From NCBI GenBank assembly GCA_035296965.1, contig DATGZX010000393.1:1-36334 (forward strand): DNA of 36,334 bases, given 5' to 3'. The stretch is from DATGZX01 sp035296965. Lineage in GTDB: Bacteria > Planctomycetota > Planctomycetia > Gemmatales > Gemmataceae. The position numbers and the translations under genes were made by a program. A model generated the notes under the pieces. That model was not told the DNA's origin, ran no database searches, and saw only the letters and a list, made by a program, of their open reading frames with translations. Shown here one piece after another: positions 8,582 through 15,325 of this stretch (position 1 is the first letter of the stretch; the number at the start of each line of letters is the position of its first letter).

Positions 8582-9541
8582 ATGACCTCGAGGGACATGG
8601 TGGTAAAGCAAGCGGGCACAAGGACACGACGCGGAGCAACAACGATGGCAAGATCATTGGTCGTGCTAATGATGGCGTTGACGGGAGCGTGGGCCGGTAT
8701 GCCCTCATATACTCGAGGCGAGGAGGCTCCTCTCCGCCTGCACCTCCGCTCCCAGGCGAAAACGCCCGGCGAGGACGGTTTCACGCCGGTCATCAAGCAG
8801 GCGGATTGGAATCCCAAGAAGACCGCGCTGATCATTTGCGACATGTGGGACGATCACTGGTGCCGCTCGGCCGCCGCGCGCGTGAACGAGCTGGCGGGAC
8901 CGCTCAATGACGTGGTGCGGACGGCGCGCAAACGTGGCGTCTTCATTATCCATGCGCCGAGCAGCGTCACGTCCTTCTATAAAGATTCTCCCGCGCGCCG
9001 CCGCGCCCAGGAAGCCCCGTTCGCGGCGACTCCGGTACCGCTGGCGACCATGGAACGCTGGGGCACCTGCTGGTGCTGGCCCGATGCCCAGCGCGAAGCC
9101 GTTCTGCCGATCGATGATTCCGACATGGGCTGCGACTGCCCCGTCAAATGCACCATTCGCGATGCCTGGAAACGGCAGCACCCGACCATCGCCATCGACG
9201 ACGCCGACGCCCTCACAGACAACGGCCAGGAAGTTTGGAACCTGCTTCTCCAGCACGGCATCGACAACGTCATCCTGTGCGGCGTCCATCTCAACATGTG
9301 CGTGCTGGGCCGGCCGTTCGGCATCCGCCAGATGGTGCATCTCGGCAAGAACGTGGCACTGATGCGCGACATGACCGATACCATGTACAACCACGAGCGC
9401 CCGCCCGGCGTCAACCATTTCGCCGGCACCGACCTGGTCATCGCTCACGTCGAAAAATACTGGTGCCCGAGCTTCACAAGCAGCGACATTTCGGGGAAGT
9501 CTGCGTTTCGGTTTAAGGAGGATTCGCGGGCGCGAAAATAG
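8582..9541 (+). CDS. Exported isochorismatase-family (cysteine) hydrolase
   Basis: About 319 residues from the ATG at 8582, which has AGGAG seven to eight bases upstream. The ATG at 8645 is an equally plausible start: it has GGAG eight bases upstream and begins directly with a neat signal peptide, MARSLVVLMMALTGAWAG. The core matches the isochorismatase-like fold: KKTALIICDMWDDHWC supplies the catalytic aspartate, and DNVILCGVHLNMCVLGRPFGIRQM supplies the nucleophile cysteine (NMCV). The end of the domain, NVALMRDMTDTMYN, is also typical. The family hydrolyses isochorismate, nicotinamide or related amides; the substrate here is unknown. The signal peptide points to a periplasmic or extracytoplasmic enzyme, as in many planctomycete paralogues. 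It is monocistronic and followed by a perfect hairpin at 9552. Confidence 0.88.
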   Translation: MTSRDMVVKQAGTRTRRGATTMARSLVVLMMALTGAWAGMPSYTRGEEAPLRLHLRSQAKTPGEDGFTPVIKQADWNPKKTALIICDMWDDHWCRSAAARVNELAGPLNDVVRTARKRGVFIIHAPSSVTSFYKDSPARRRAQEAPFAATPVPLATMERWGTCWCWPDAQREAVLPIDDSDMGCDCPVKCTIRDAWKRQHPTIAIDDADALTDNGQEVWNLLLQHGIDNVILCGVHLNMCVLGRPFGIRQMVHLGKNVALMRDMTDTMYNHERPPGVNHFAGTDLVIAHVEKYWCPSFTSSDISGKSAFRFKEDSRARK

Positions 9542-9551
9542 TTGCCGGGTT

Positions 9552-9578
9552 GTAGCACAAGCTGTCAGCTTGTGCTAC
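9552..9578. terminator. Perfect 12-bp hairpin after the isochorismatase gene
   Basis: GTAGCACAAGCT (9552-9563), loop GTC, AGCTTGTGCTAC (9567-9578) form a perfect stem just after the hydrolase stop. There is no following T-run, so intrinsic termination is uncertain. A related hairpin occurs at 10514-10540, and both follow GCCGGGTT, so this is also a repeat family. Confidence 0.6.
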
Positions 9579-9631
9579 CAGAGCGCGACTTGAACCACCA
9601 TTGGGGCAAGCTAAACCTGCCGCTCTCGAAA

Positions 9632-9731
9632 GATGCCACGGGCTTGCCCCGTGGAGTTTCACGTTAGCTTCTACCCAAGCAATCCCCTTCTTTCCTAGAT
9701 GCCACGGGCTTGCCCCGTGGAGTTTCACGTT
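9632..9731. repeat. Two direct copies of a 34-bp palindrome-bearing repeat
   Basis: Positions 9632-9665 and 9698-9731 are identical over 34 bases. Each contains the dyad CCACGGG..CCCGTGG around a short CTTGC loop and ends GAGTTTCACGTT. The copies are separated by 32 bp. Confidence 0.92.
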
Positions 9732-9762
9732 GGTCGCTGGGACTGCGCTCCTCAGTAGATCA

Positions 9763-9868
9763 CAGCCTAACAATCCACGGCACAAGGCCGTGGGATTCAA
9801 CGCGCCTCCTCGACCGAAGTAGAAGCCAGCCTAACAATCCACGGCACAAGGCCGTGGGATTCAACGCG
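9763..9868. repeat. Two direct copies of a 42-bp palindrome-bearing repeat
   Basis: Positions 9763-9804 and 9827-9868 are identical over 42 bases (begin CAGCCTAACAATCC, end GGGATTCAACGCG). Each contains the dyad CCACGGC..GCCGTGG around ACAAG. The dyad core resembles the reverse complement of the neighbouring 34-bp repeat. The second copy runs into the end of the CMD-like gene and supplies its stop codon. Confidence 0.92.
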
Positions 9869-10442
9869 AATTCTGCTTCTTCCTGCCGATGTCACAGAGC
9901 AGATCCGAATGCACGTTTAGTCCGAGATTGGTCATGTTGTAGAGATGTTCGCTGGCAACGAGCCAGACAATCTTGCAGATCTCGCGTTCCGAATAATGTC
10001 GCGACATGCGCGCAAACGTGTCTGGGTCAACCTTTTTATCTTGGGTCAGCTCGGTCACGTAATCCAGAGCAGCTCGCTCCGCCTCGGTAAACAGCGGACT
10101 CATCCTGTATAGCTCCAGCGCATCGAATTTCGCCTCGTTCATCGACGCTTTGATCACAAACGAGCGAGCGATATCGATGCAGAATAGACAGACGTTGACT
10201 CGCGCCACCTGTACACGGATGAGCAGGATCAATTCCGGCGGCAGCAGTAGCTTTTTGTCCAACTTGGCGACCTTGGCATAGAACAGGCCGAACGCAGCCG
10301 GCAGCCGGGCGGCATATACCTTCAGCGGCGTGGTCACCTTGCCAAATTGCCGGCGTGTAACGTAATACGCCAGCTTCATGAACAGCCCCTGGGGCTTTTC
10401 GATAGCAGGAAGGAAAGTATCCCCGTTCCTTACCTTCGCCAT
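9861..10442 (-). CDS. Carboxymuconolactone decarboxylase / AhpD-like family protein
   Basis: A 193-residue helical protein (MAKVRNGDTFLPAIEKPQG). The AhpD/CMD-like core has a CxxC pair, VNVCLFCIDIA, with C85 and C88. Flanking helices match the family pattern (ELILLIRVQVARVN before, then AALDYVTELTQD and FARMSRHYSEREICKIVWLVASEHLYN). AhpD-like members with CxxC are alkylhydroperoxidase-type thiol-dependent peroxidases, but the usual histidine three residues after the second cysteine is replaced (CLFCIDIAR), so peroxidase activity is unproven. The last three residues and the TGA stop arise from a 42-bp palindromic repeat copy (9827-9868), suggesting the original C-terminus was changed by repeat insertion. 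Confidence 0.85.
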   Translation of the reverse strand: MAKVRNGDTFLPAIEKPQGLFMKLAYYVTRRQFGKVTTPLKVYAARLPAAFGLFYAKVAKLDKKLLLPPELILLIRVQVARVNVCLFCIDIARSFVIKASMNEAKFDALELYRMSPLFTEAERAALDYVTELTQDKKVDPDTFARMSRHYSEREICKIVWLVASEHLYNMTNLGLNVHSDLLCDIGRKKQNSR

Positions 10443-10673
10443 GTTGCTCCTCCTTTGCCCTTTTCATTCGATTTTAAGGATGATCCGCGGGGCAGGCAAA
10501 TAGGAGCCGGGTTGTAGCACAAGCTGGTAGCTTGTGCCGCTTTTGCTCAACTCGTACGTCAATTGGGAACTACCCAACCAGGGGCTTTTTATCGCAAAAA
10601 AAGTGGCACAACTACCCCTCCCCAGTGCAGTATCTATTAGAGAGATCCATCTTCCTTGATTGCGAGAGAAGAA
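10443..10673. other. Divergent intergenic region with second copy of the GTAGCACAAGCT hairpin
   Basis: The region separates the CMD-like gene and the sigma-WD40 gene. A 9-bp stem (GCACAAGCT 10517-10525 / AGCTTGTGC 10529-10537), preceded by GCCGGGTTGTA, matches the family at 9543-9578. It is followed by a short T-run (CGCTTTTG). No other structure was identified. Confidence 0.6.
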
Positions 10674-13600
10674 ATGGCGACTGGGCACGCTAGCGCTGTG
10701 GTTCAACATCTCCGTGGGTTGGTGGGACGGCAGCGGGATTGCAGGCTGTCGGATTCGCAGCTTCTGGAGCGTTTCGCCAAGCAACACGACGAAGGCGCTT
10801 TCGCCGTCCTGGTCGAACGCCACGGCCCCATGGTGTTACGTACTTGCCGGCGCGTGCTGCACGACCAACATGCTGCCGAGGATGCTTTTCAGGCAACGTT
10901 TCTTGTGCTGATACGCAAGGCAGCGTCTATTCGCGAAGGTGAACTGCTTGGGAACTGGCTCTATGGAGTCGCTTATCGCACAGCAAAGCGGGCCAGGGCG
11001 GAGGCAGCTCAAAGGTTCAGTCGCGAATCACGAGTCTCAGCTTCGCCCCCGGTGGATTCTCTGGCAGAGTTGTCGGCTCGGGAACTATGTGCTGCCCTGG
11101 ACGAGGAACTAGACAGGTTGCCGCAGCAGTACCGGGCCCCGTTTTTCCTCTGTTTCATCGAGAGCCGAACGAGAGACCAGGCCGCCCGACAGCTGGGTTG
11201 GTCGTTGCGAACGCTTCATCGAAGACTCGAGCGCGCCAGGAAGCTCCTGCACGTCCGACTGACCCGGCGCGGGCTGACGCTGTCCGTGGCCCTGGCGGCC
11301 CTGGGGTTGTTCCAGCAGGGAACCAAAGCAGCGGTGCCGTCCTTACTGGTCACGACAACTATCAGGACCGCCCGGCCTTGGATGGTGGGCAAGTCTCACA
11401 CTGCCGCGGCTTCAACTGCGACGGCGGCTGCGCTGGCCGACCGCGTCCTGCGAAGCATGGCTGTGATCAAGCTGAAAGCTATGGCGACGCTGGTCGTCAC
11501 GGCGTGTCTGATCGCGTCGGGGGCAGGATTCATGCTGCGTCGCGAAGGTGAAAGTCTTCGAGCGCCGGCAGCGCCCGTCGTTGCGGTAGCCGCGGCAGAG
11601 GAGCCCAAGAAACCGGCCCAACCGAGTGGGACGCAGGAAGCGCACGTCGACCGTTATGGCGACCCATTGCCCGATGGCGCACTGGCCCGGCTAGGAACGA
11701 CGCGTTTTCGGCAGGGGTATATGGTCTATTGCGCAGCCTTCTCTCCCGACGGCAAGTCCATCGTTGCCTCCTCCGCTGGACAAGGCGTCCATATCTGGGA
11801 TGCGATCACGGGGAAGGATCGTCTCCAACTTCTGCCGCGCGGGCATGTCTATGCGGTTGCTTACACTCCAGATGGCAACCTGATTGCCGGGAAGGGGCGC
11901 GGCTTTGGCTTGTTCGAGGTCAGCGCAGGAGCGGAGCTGCGCCATTTCGAGGGGAATGAGGGTGGAGCGACGATGGCTCTCGCCGTCTCGCCGGACGGCA
12001 AACTGATTGCCTCCGGCGGCCACGATAGTCTCATTCGTCTTTGGGAAACCGGCACAGGAATGCATATCAGGCAATTCGAAGGGCACGCAGCCACCGTCCG
12101 TACAGTTGCTTTTTCGCCGGATGGCAATGTCCTGGCGTCCGGCAGCGGCGATAAGACAGTGCGCCTCTGGGAAGTTGCCACGGGCAAAGAAATGGGATCG
12201 CTCACCGGTCACCAGAATGGGGTGGCGTCTGTGGCGTTTGCTCCTCACGGTAAGACCCTTGCATCAGCAAGCGAGGATGGAACCGTTCGCCTTTGGGATC
12301 GAGCCTCGAAGATGCAAACTCACCTCCTTCAGGCGAAAGCTGGCAACGTTGCCAGCGTTGCCTATTCACCAGATGGAAAGACGCTAAGTTCGGGGCACCA
12401 GGATGGGACGCTCCATCTGTGGGACGTCGCGACGGGCCTGGAACGCCTTCAATGGCAGGCCCACACCTACCGGGTCCAAACCACCGCATTCTCGCCCAAT
12501 GGCAAGCTCCTCGTCTCTGGAGCAGTTCAGGATTGTGGCCCTCGTGTGTGGGAAGTCGCCACCGGCAAGGAACTGCACTCGTTCGTTCAGCATCGTGGCG
12601 CCATCGATTGGCTATCCTACGCTGCCGACGGCAAAACGCTCCTATCAGGAAGCCGGGATAGGCTGATTCTCCAATGGAACCTCGCCGACCAATTGCCGAG
12701 TCCTTGGTTTAGTTGGCCTAGCTCGAGCGTGAATTCGTTTGCCGTTTCATTGAGCAGCCATCAACTGGTGACCTCAGGGCTAGTGGAAAGAATGCGCATT
12801 TGGGACACGACCAACAAGCAGCCAGTGCGGCCACTGGGCCCGCAGGGTCCGCGTGGTCCATTGGGTCCGCAGGGCCCATACTTGGCGCGTGAATCGTTAG
12901 CCTATTCACCGGACGGACGTATGATCGCTTCGGGCGGCAAGGATGGGGAGGTCGTGTTGTGGGACGCCGTCACGGGAGATAAATTGCGAGAACTCTCAGG
13001 CCTTCGTGACAAAGTCACTTCTATCGCTTTTTCTCTAGATGAGAAAACCTTAGCAGCGGCCGCGGGGGCAGTGCGAGGCAGGGCGGGTACCATTTGTCTT
13101 TGGGATGTTGCAACAGCCAAGCTGCAGCGTTCCATGGAAAGCCCCGGCTTCCTTGAGGCTGCCTTGGCTTTTGCTCCGAACGGCGGGATACTCGCCTCGG
13201 CAGGGGGATACGAGGGCGAGGCACGACTCTGGGACGTCGCATCCGGGAAAGAATTGCGTCCGTTAAACGGCGCGCAGCGGGGATGCTATAGGATTGCGTT
13301 TTCCCCAGATGGAAAGTGGCTGGCCGGCGGCGGCGGCGAGCGTGACCCGGCTATCTTCATCTGGGAGGTGGACAGCGGCCAGGAGGCCCTTCAGTTTCAT
13401 GGGCATCTGGGAGCAGAATGCTCGTTGGCCTTCTCCCCTGACGGCAGAGTCTTGGCCTCGGGCGGAGCGGAGTCGATGGTCCTTCTCTGGGATATGACCG
13501 GCCGGTTGAAGAATGGTCAACTTCAGCCACTGGCGCTCACCCCGCAGGCTTTGGAAACCCATTGGAACAACTTGGCTGGTGATGCCAGCCAGGCTCACTC

Positions 13601-14030
13601 GGCCATCTGGGCACTCGTTGCTAGCCCTCGGGCCGTTCCTTACTTCCAGGGACGGCTGCGGCCGGTGGCAGCAGTCGAGGCGCAGCGACTTTCCAAGCTG
13701 ATTCAAGGTTTGGACGACAGCAAGTTTGACGTTCGCAAGCAGGCCATGAGCGAACTGCAGGAAGTCGGGGAGTCCAGCGCGAGCGCCCTGCGCGAGGAGT
13801 TGAAGAGGAAACCTACGTTGGAGGTTCGGCAGCGCATTGAGCAGCTTCTCGCGCAGATGGAGCCGGCCGCGTCGCCGGGAAGGCTGCAGACGCTGCGTGC
13901 GGTTCAGGTTTTGGAGTACATAGGATCCCCCGAGGCAAAACGCCTGCTGCAGAGCCTAGCTTCAGGAATTCCGGAAGCCAGCCTTACCCAGGAAGCGGCA
14001 GCATCGTTGCGACGGCTGGCGATGCGCTGA
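10674..14030 (+). CDS. ECF-type sigma factor fused to WD40 repeats and C-terminal HEAT-like repeats
   Basis: A protein of 1118 residues from the ATG at 10674 (a TTG at 10656 would add six). Residues ~25-115 are sigma region 2 (DSQLLERFAKQHDEGAFAVLVERHGP, HAAEDAFQATFLVLIRKA, GNWLYGVAYRTAKRAR). Residues ~130-195 are region 4 (LDRLPQQYRAPFFLCFIES, DQAARQLGWSLRTLHRRLERARKLL). A hydrophobic segment at ~270-288 (ATLVVTACLIASGAGFML) is a candidate membrane span. The linker contains DRYGDPLPDGALARLGTTRFR, which I recognise from planctomycete WD40 proteins. From ~350 to ~960 there are about a dozen WD40 units (AFSPDGKxLASGG...VRLWDVATG). The last ~110 residues form HEAT-like helices (DDSKFDVRKQAMSELQEVG). 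A collagen-like GPQGPRGPLGPQGP tract interrupts the WD40 array at 720-735. Probably a membrane-tethered sigma factor with a sensory propeller; function is inferred. Confidence 0.92.
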   Translation: MATGHASAVVQHLRGLVGRQRDCRLSDSQLLERFAKQHDEGAFAVLVERHGPMVLRTCRRVLHDQHAAEDAFQATFLVLIRKAASIREGELLGNWLYGVAYRTAKRARAEAAQRFSRESRVSASPPVDSLAELSARELCAALDEELDRLPQQYRAPFFLCFIESRTRDQAARQLGWSLRTLHRRLERARKLLHVRLTRRGLTLSVALAALGLFQQGTKAAVPSLLVTTTIRTARPWMVGKSHTAAASTATAAALADRVLRSMAVIKLKAMATLVVTACLIASGAGFMLRREGESLRAPAAPVVAVAAAEEPKKPAQPSGTQEAHVDRYGDPLPDGALARLGTTRFRQGYMVYCAAFSPDGKSIVASSAGQGVHIWDAITGKDRLQLLPRGHVYAVAYTPDGNLIAGKGRGFGLFEVSAGAELRHFEGNEGGATMALAVSPDGKLIASGGHDSLIRLWETGTGMHIRQFEGHAATVRTVAFSPDGNVLASGSGDKTVRLWEVATGKEMGSLTGHQNGVASVAFAPHGKTLASASEDGTVRLWDRASKMQTHLLQAKAGNVASVAYSPDGKTLSSGHQDGTLHLWDVATGLERLQWQAHTYRVQTTAFSPNGKLLVSGAVQDCGPRVWEVATGKELHSFVQHRGAIDWLSYAADGKTLLSGSRDRLILQWNLADQLPSPWFSWPSSSVNSFAVSLSSHQLVTSGLVERMRIWDTTNKQPVRPLGPQGPRGPLGPQGPYLARESLAYSPDGRMIASGGKDGEVVLWDAVTGDKLRELSGLRDKVTSIAFSLDEKTLAAAAGAVRGRAGTICLWDVATAKLQRSMESPGFLEAALAFAPNGGILASAGGYEGEARLWDVASGKELRPLNGAQRGCYRIAFSPDGKWLAGGGGERDPAIFIWEVDSGQEALQFHGHLGAECSLAFSPDGRVLASGGAESMVLLWDMTGRLKNGQLQPLALTPQALETHWNNLAGDASQAHSAIWALVASPRAVPYFQGRLRPVAAVEAQRLSKLIQGLDDSKFDVRKQAMSELQEVGESSASALREELKRKPTLEVRQRIEQLLAQMEPAASPGRLQTLRAVQVLEYIGSPEAKRLLQSLASGIPEASLTQEAAASLRRLAMR

Positions 14031-14332
14031 CCACGACCACGCGCCCGCGTTCGACTCGAACCACCGTCGGGGCCAGCACAACGCTGGGACCGTCCGTAAG
14101 TCAGTCGCGAGCAGCCGGTTTCGTCGCCTTCCGCCCGCTTCCCATCTGAGGATCATCGTGCAGCGGCCGTCGCACCCCCTCCACACTTGAGTAGCATTGG
14201 TCTTAGCCAGTAAAATCCATTAAGATTGCAGATGGCTTCACTTGCCGGCGTTTTCTTGCGTCCAGGCTGAATCCAGAGTATCCTTCGGCTGAAATCCTCT
14301 GGACCCCAACTCGAACGGCCGTGAGGTTGCAA
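14031..14332. other. Intergenic region without recognised features
   Basis: About 300 bp between the sigma-WD40 stop and the next start. I see no gene, clear terminator or repeat, apart from weak similarity of about 25 bases near 14053 (CTCGAACCACCGTCGGGGCC) to a stretch near 9590. Confidence 0.35.
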
Positions 14333-14974
14333 ATGACTGAGGGAGACCGGCTCCTCCTCAAGGCGATAGCTGACGGTGCCAAGGAGCCTCAATGGACCCA
14401 ATGGGCCCTGCACCAGCGAGACGCTCAGTTGGATCTTTTGAGACTCCATCTTGGGCACAAACGTCTCGATTCATTATCCAACGCCGTCCTTCGCGAATTA
14501 TTGACCCGCGAGAGTGAGTTTCTCGACCTAGTTGCCTGCCAGGTTCGGGAACTGGTTCGCAAGGCGGAGCTCGACCCTGCCGCACGGAACCGCTTACTCG
14601 AATACCGGAACCCGGAAGCTGTCGTCAGGAACATTGCAAGCTCCGTTTGGTTTGTGCCGTTAAGCTCGGTTTTGAAGAAGGCGCTTCTCAGCGCTTTTTC
14701 CCCGCTCGCCACGTCGGACCCCGTCGCTGCTTCGGGTCTTGCCACTCGCGAAAACAGCGCCGACGCGGATGCACGAAACAGGTCGGCTGCCATCGGCAAC
14801 GGGACCAAACATGGCCAGAAGATTCTCCCCGAAATCGCTGCCTTGGCTCGTGAGCAGTTCACGGAGGAAGAGATTCGGCAGTGCCTCCTAGATTTGCAAG
14901 AGCTGGACCATCCTTCTGGTCCAGAGCTTGCGGATTTTATTTCGGAACTTGAGCGCGCGGTGAATGATCCGTGA
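14333..14974 (+). CDS. Hypothetical protein, coupled to a downstream short gene
   Basis: 213 residues from the ATG at 14333 (MTEGDRLLLKAIADGAKEP). It is soluble, helical and fairly charged, with leucine-rich stretches (ALHQRDAQLDLLRLHLGHKRLDSL) and an acidic C-terminus (LQELDHPSGPELADFISELERAVNDP). No family is recognised. A longer opposite-strand frame (14425-15231) exists, but its product is serine/arginine rich and looks like a shadow. Support for the plus strand is the GTGA overlap: the TGA stop at 14972-14974 overlaps a GTG start at 14971 of a short frame with recognisable protein character. The central SAADADARN-type region looks low complexity. Function unknown. Confidence 0.6.
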   Translation: MTEGDRLLLKAIADGAKEPQWTQWALHQRDAQLDLLRLHLGHKRLDSLSNAVLRELLTRESEFLDLVACQVRELVRKAELDPAARNRLLEYRNPEAVVRNIASSVWFVPLSSVLKKALLSAFSPLATSDPVAASGLATRENSADADARNRSAAIGNGTKHGQKILPEIAALAREQFTEEEIRQCLLDLQELDHPSGPELADFISELERAVNDP

Positions 14975-15132
14975 GCGAACCGACAAGTGGTCCAATCCCC
15001 TACAAAGTTGTCTACTCGGAACTGGTCCGGGCCGAGTTGCAGAATTCCCTTATTCCGCAAGCGAAGGCACTTGGCAAGGGGCCGGACCTTCTCGCTGCCC
15101 TTAAGCTTCCTGCCATTTCCACGAGTCATTAG
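14971..15132 (+). pseudogene. Short frame, probable truncated RelE/ParE-like protein
   Basis: 53 codons from a GTG that overlaps the previous gene's stop (GTGA). The product starts VSEPTSGPIPYKVVYSELVR and continues AELQNSLIPQAKALGKG, then PDLLAALKLPAI before a TAG. The PYKVVYSELVRAELQ pattern and a following AxxxGxGxxLLAALK resemble the first helices of planctomycete RelE/ParE-like toxins of about 100 residues. The usual later beta-strands are absent, so it is likely truncated by a stop or frameshift. The region just after (15133-15250) may be decayed remains. Identification is tentative because it rests on remembered sequence pattern. Confidence 0.45.
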
Positions 15133-15325
15133 TCTCGCGAATGCCGGACAGAAGTTAATCGTGGAATCATTTTCATCGAACGAACGACGGTGGCAACGTC
15201 CGAGCTTCGGCTGCATGAAGGATGAGATCAACTGGCGGGCTTGGTATTAGCAATCGCCGGCCGAATAGATGCGCTCAGCCCCGGCCACCCCTCGCGGCCG
15301 TGAAACGGGTAAGCATTCGCCCTTT

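Larger units (their letters stand above)
9542..9860. other. Repeat-rich intergenic region between convergent genes
   Basis: The gap between the isochorismatase stop and the stop of the minus-strand CMD-like gene holds no gene. It is filled with short palindromic repeats: a hairpin at 9552-9578, a pair of 34-bp repeats and a pair of 42-bp repeats, each listed separately. Confidence 0.7.

Noticed and set aside
9632..9868. Possible short CRISPR array
   Set aside because: Only two copies each of two different repeats, palindromic cores, spacers of 22-32 bp between unlike units and no cas genes.
10604..10625. TGGCAC upstream of the sigma-WD40 gene as a sigma-54 promoter
   Set aside because: No TTGC element follows at the required spacing.
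14425..15231. 268-codon minus-strand frame over the unknown gene pair
   Set aside because: Its product is Ser/Arg-rich with no family pattern, and the plus strand has a GTGA-coupled pair with more protein-like composition.
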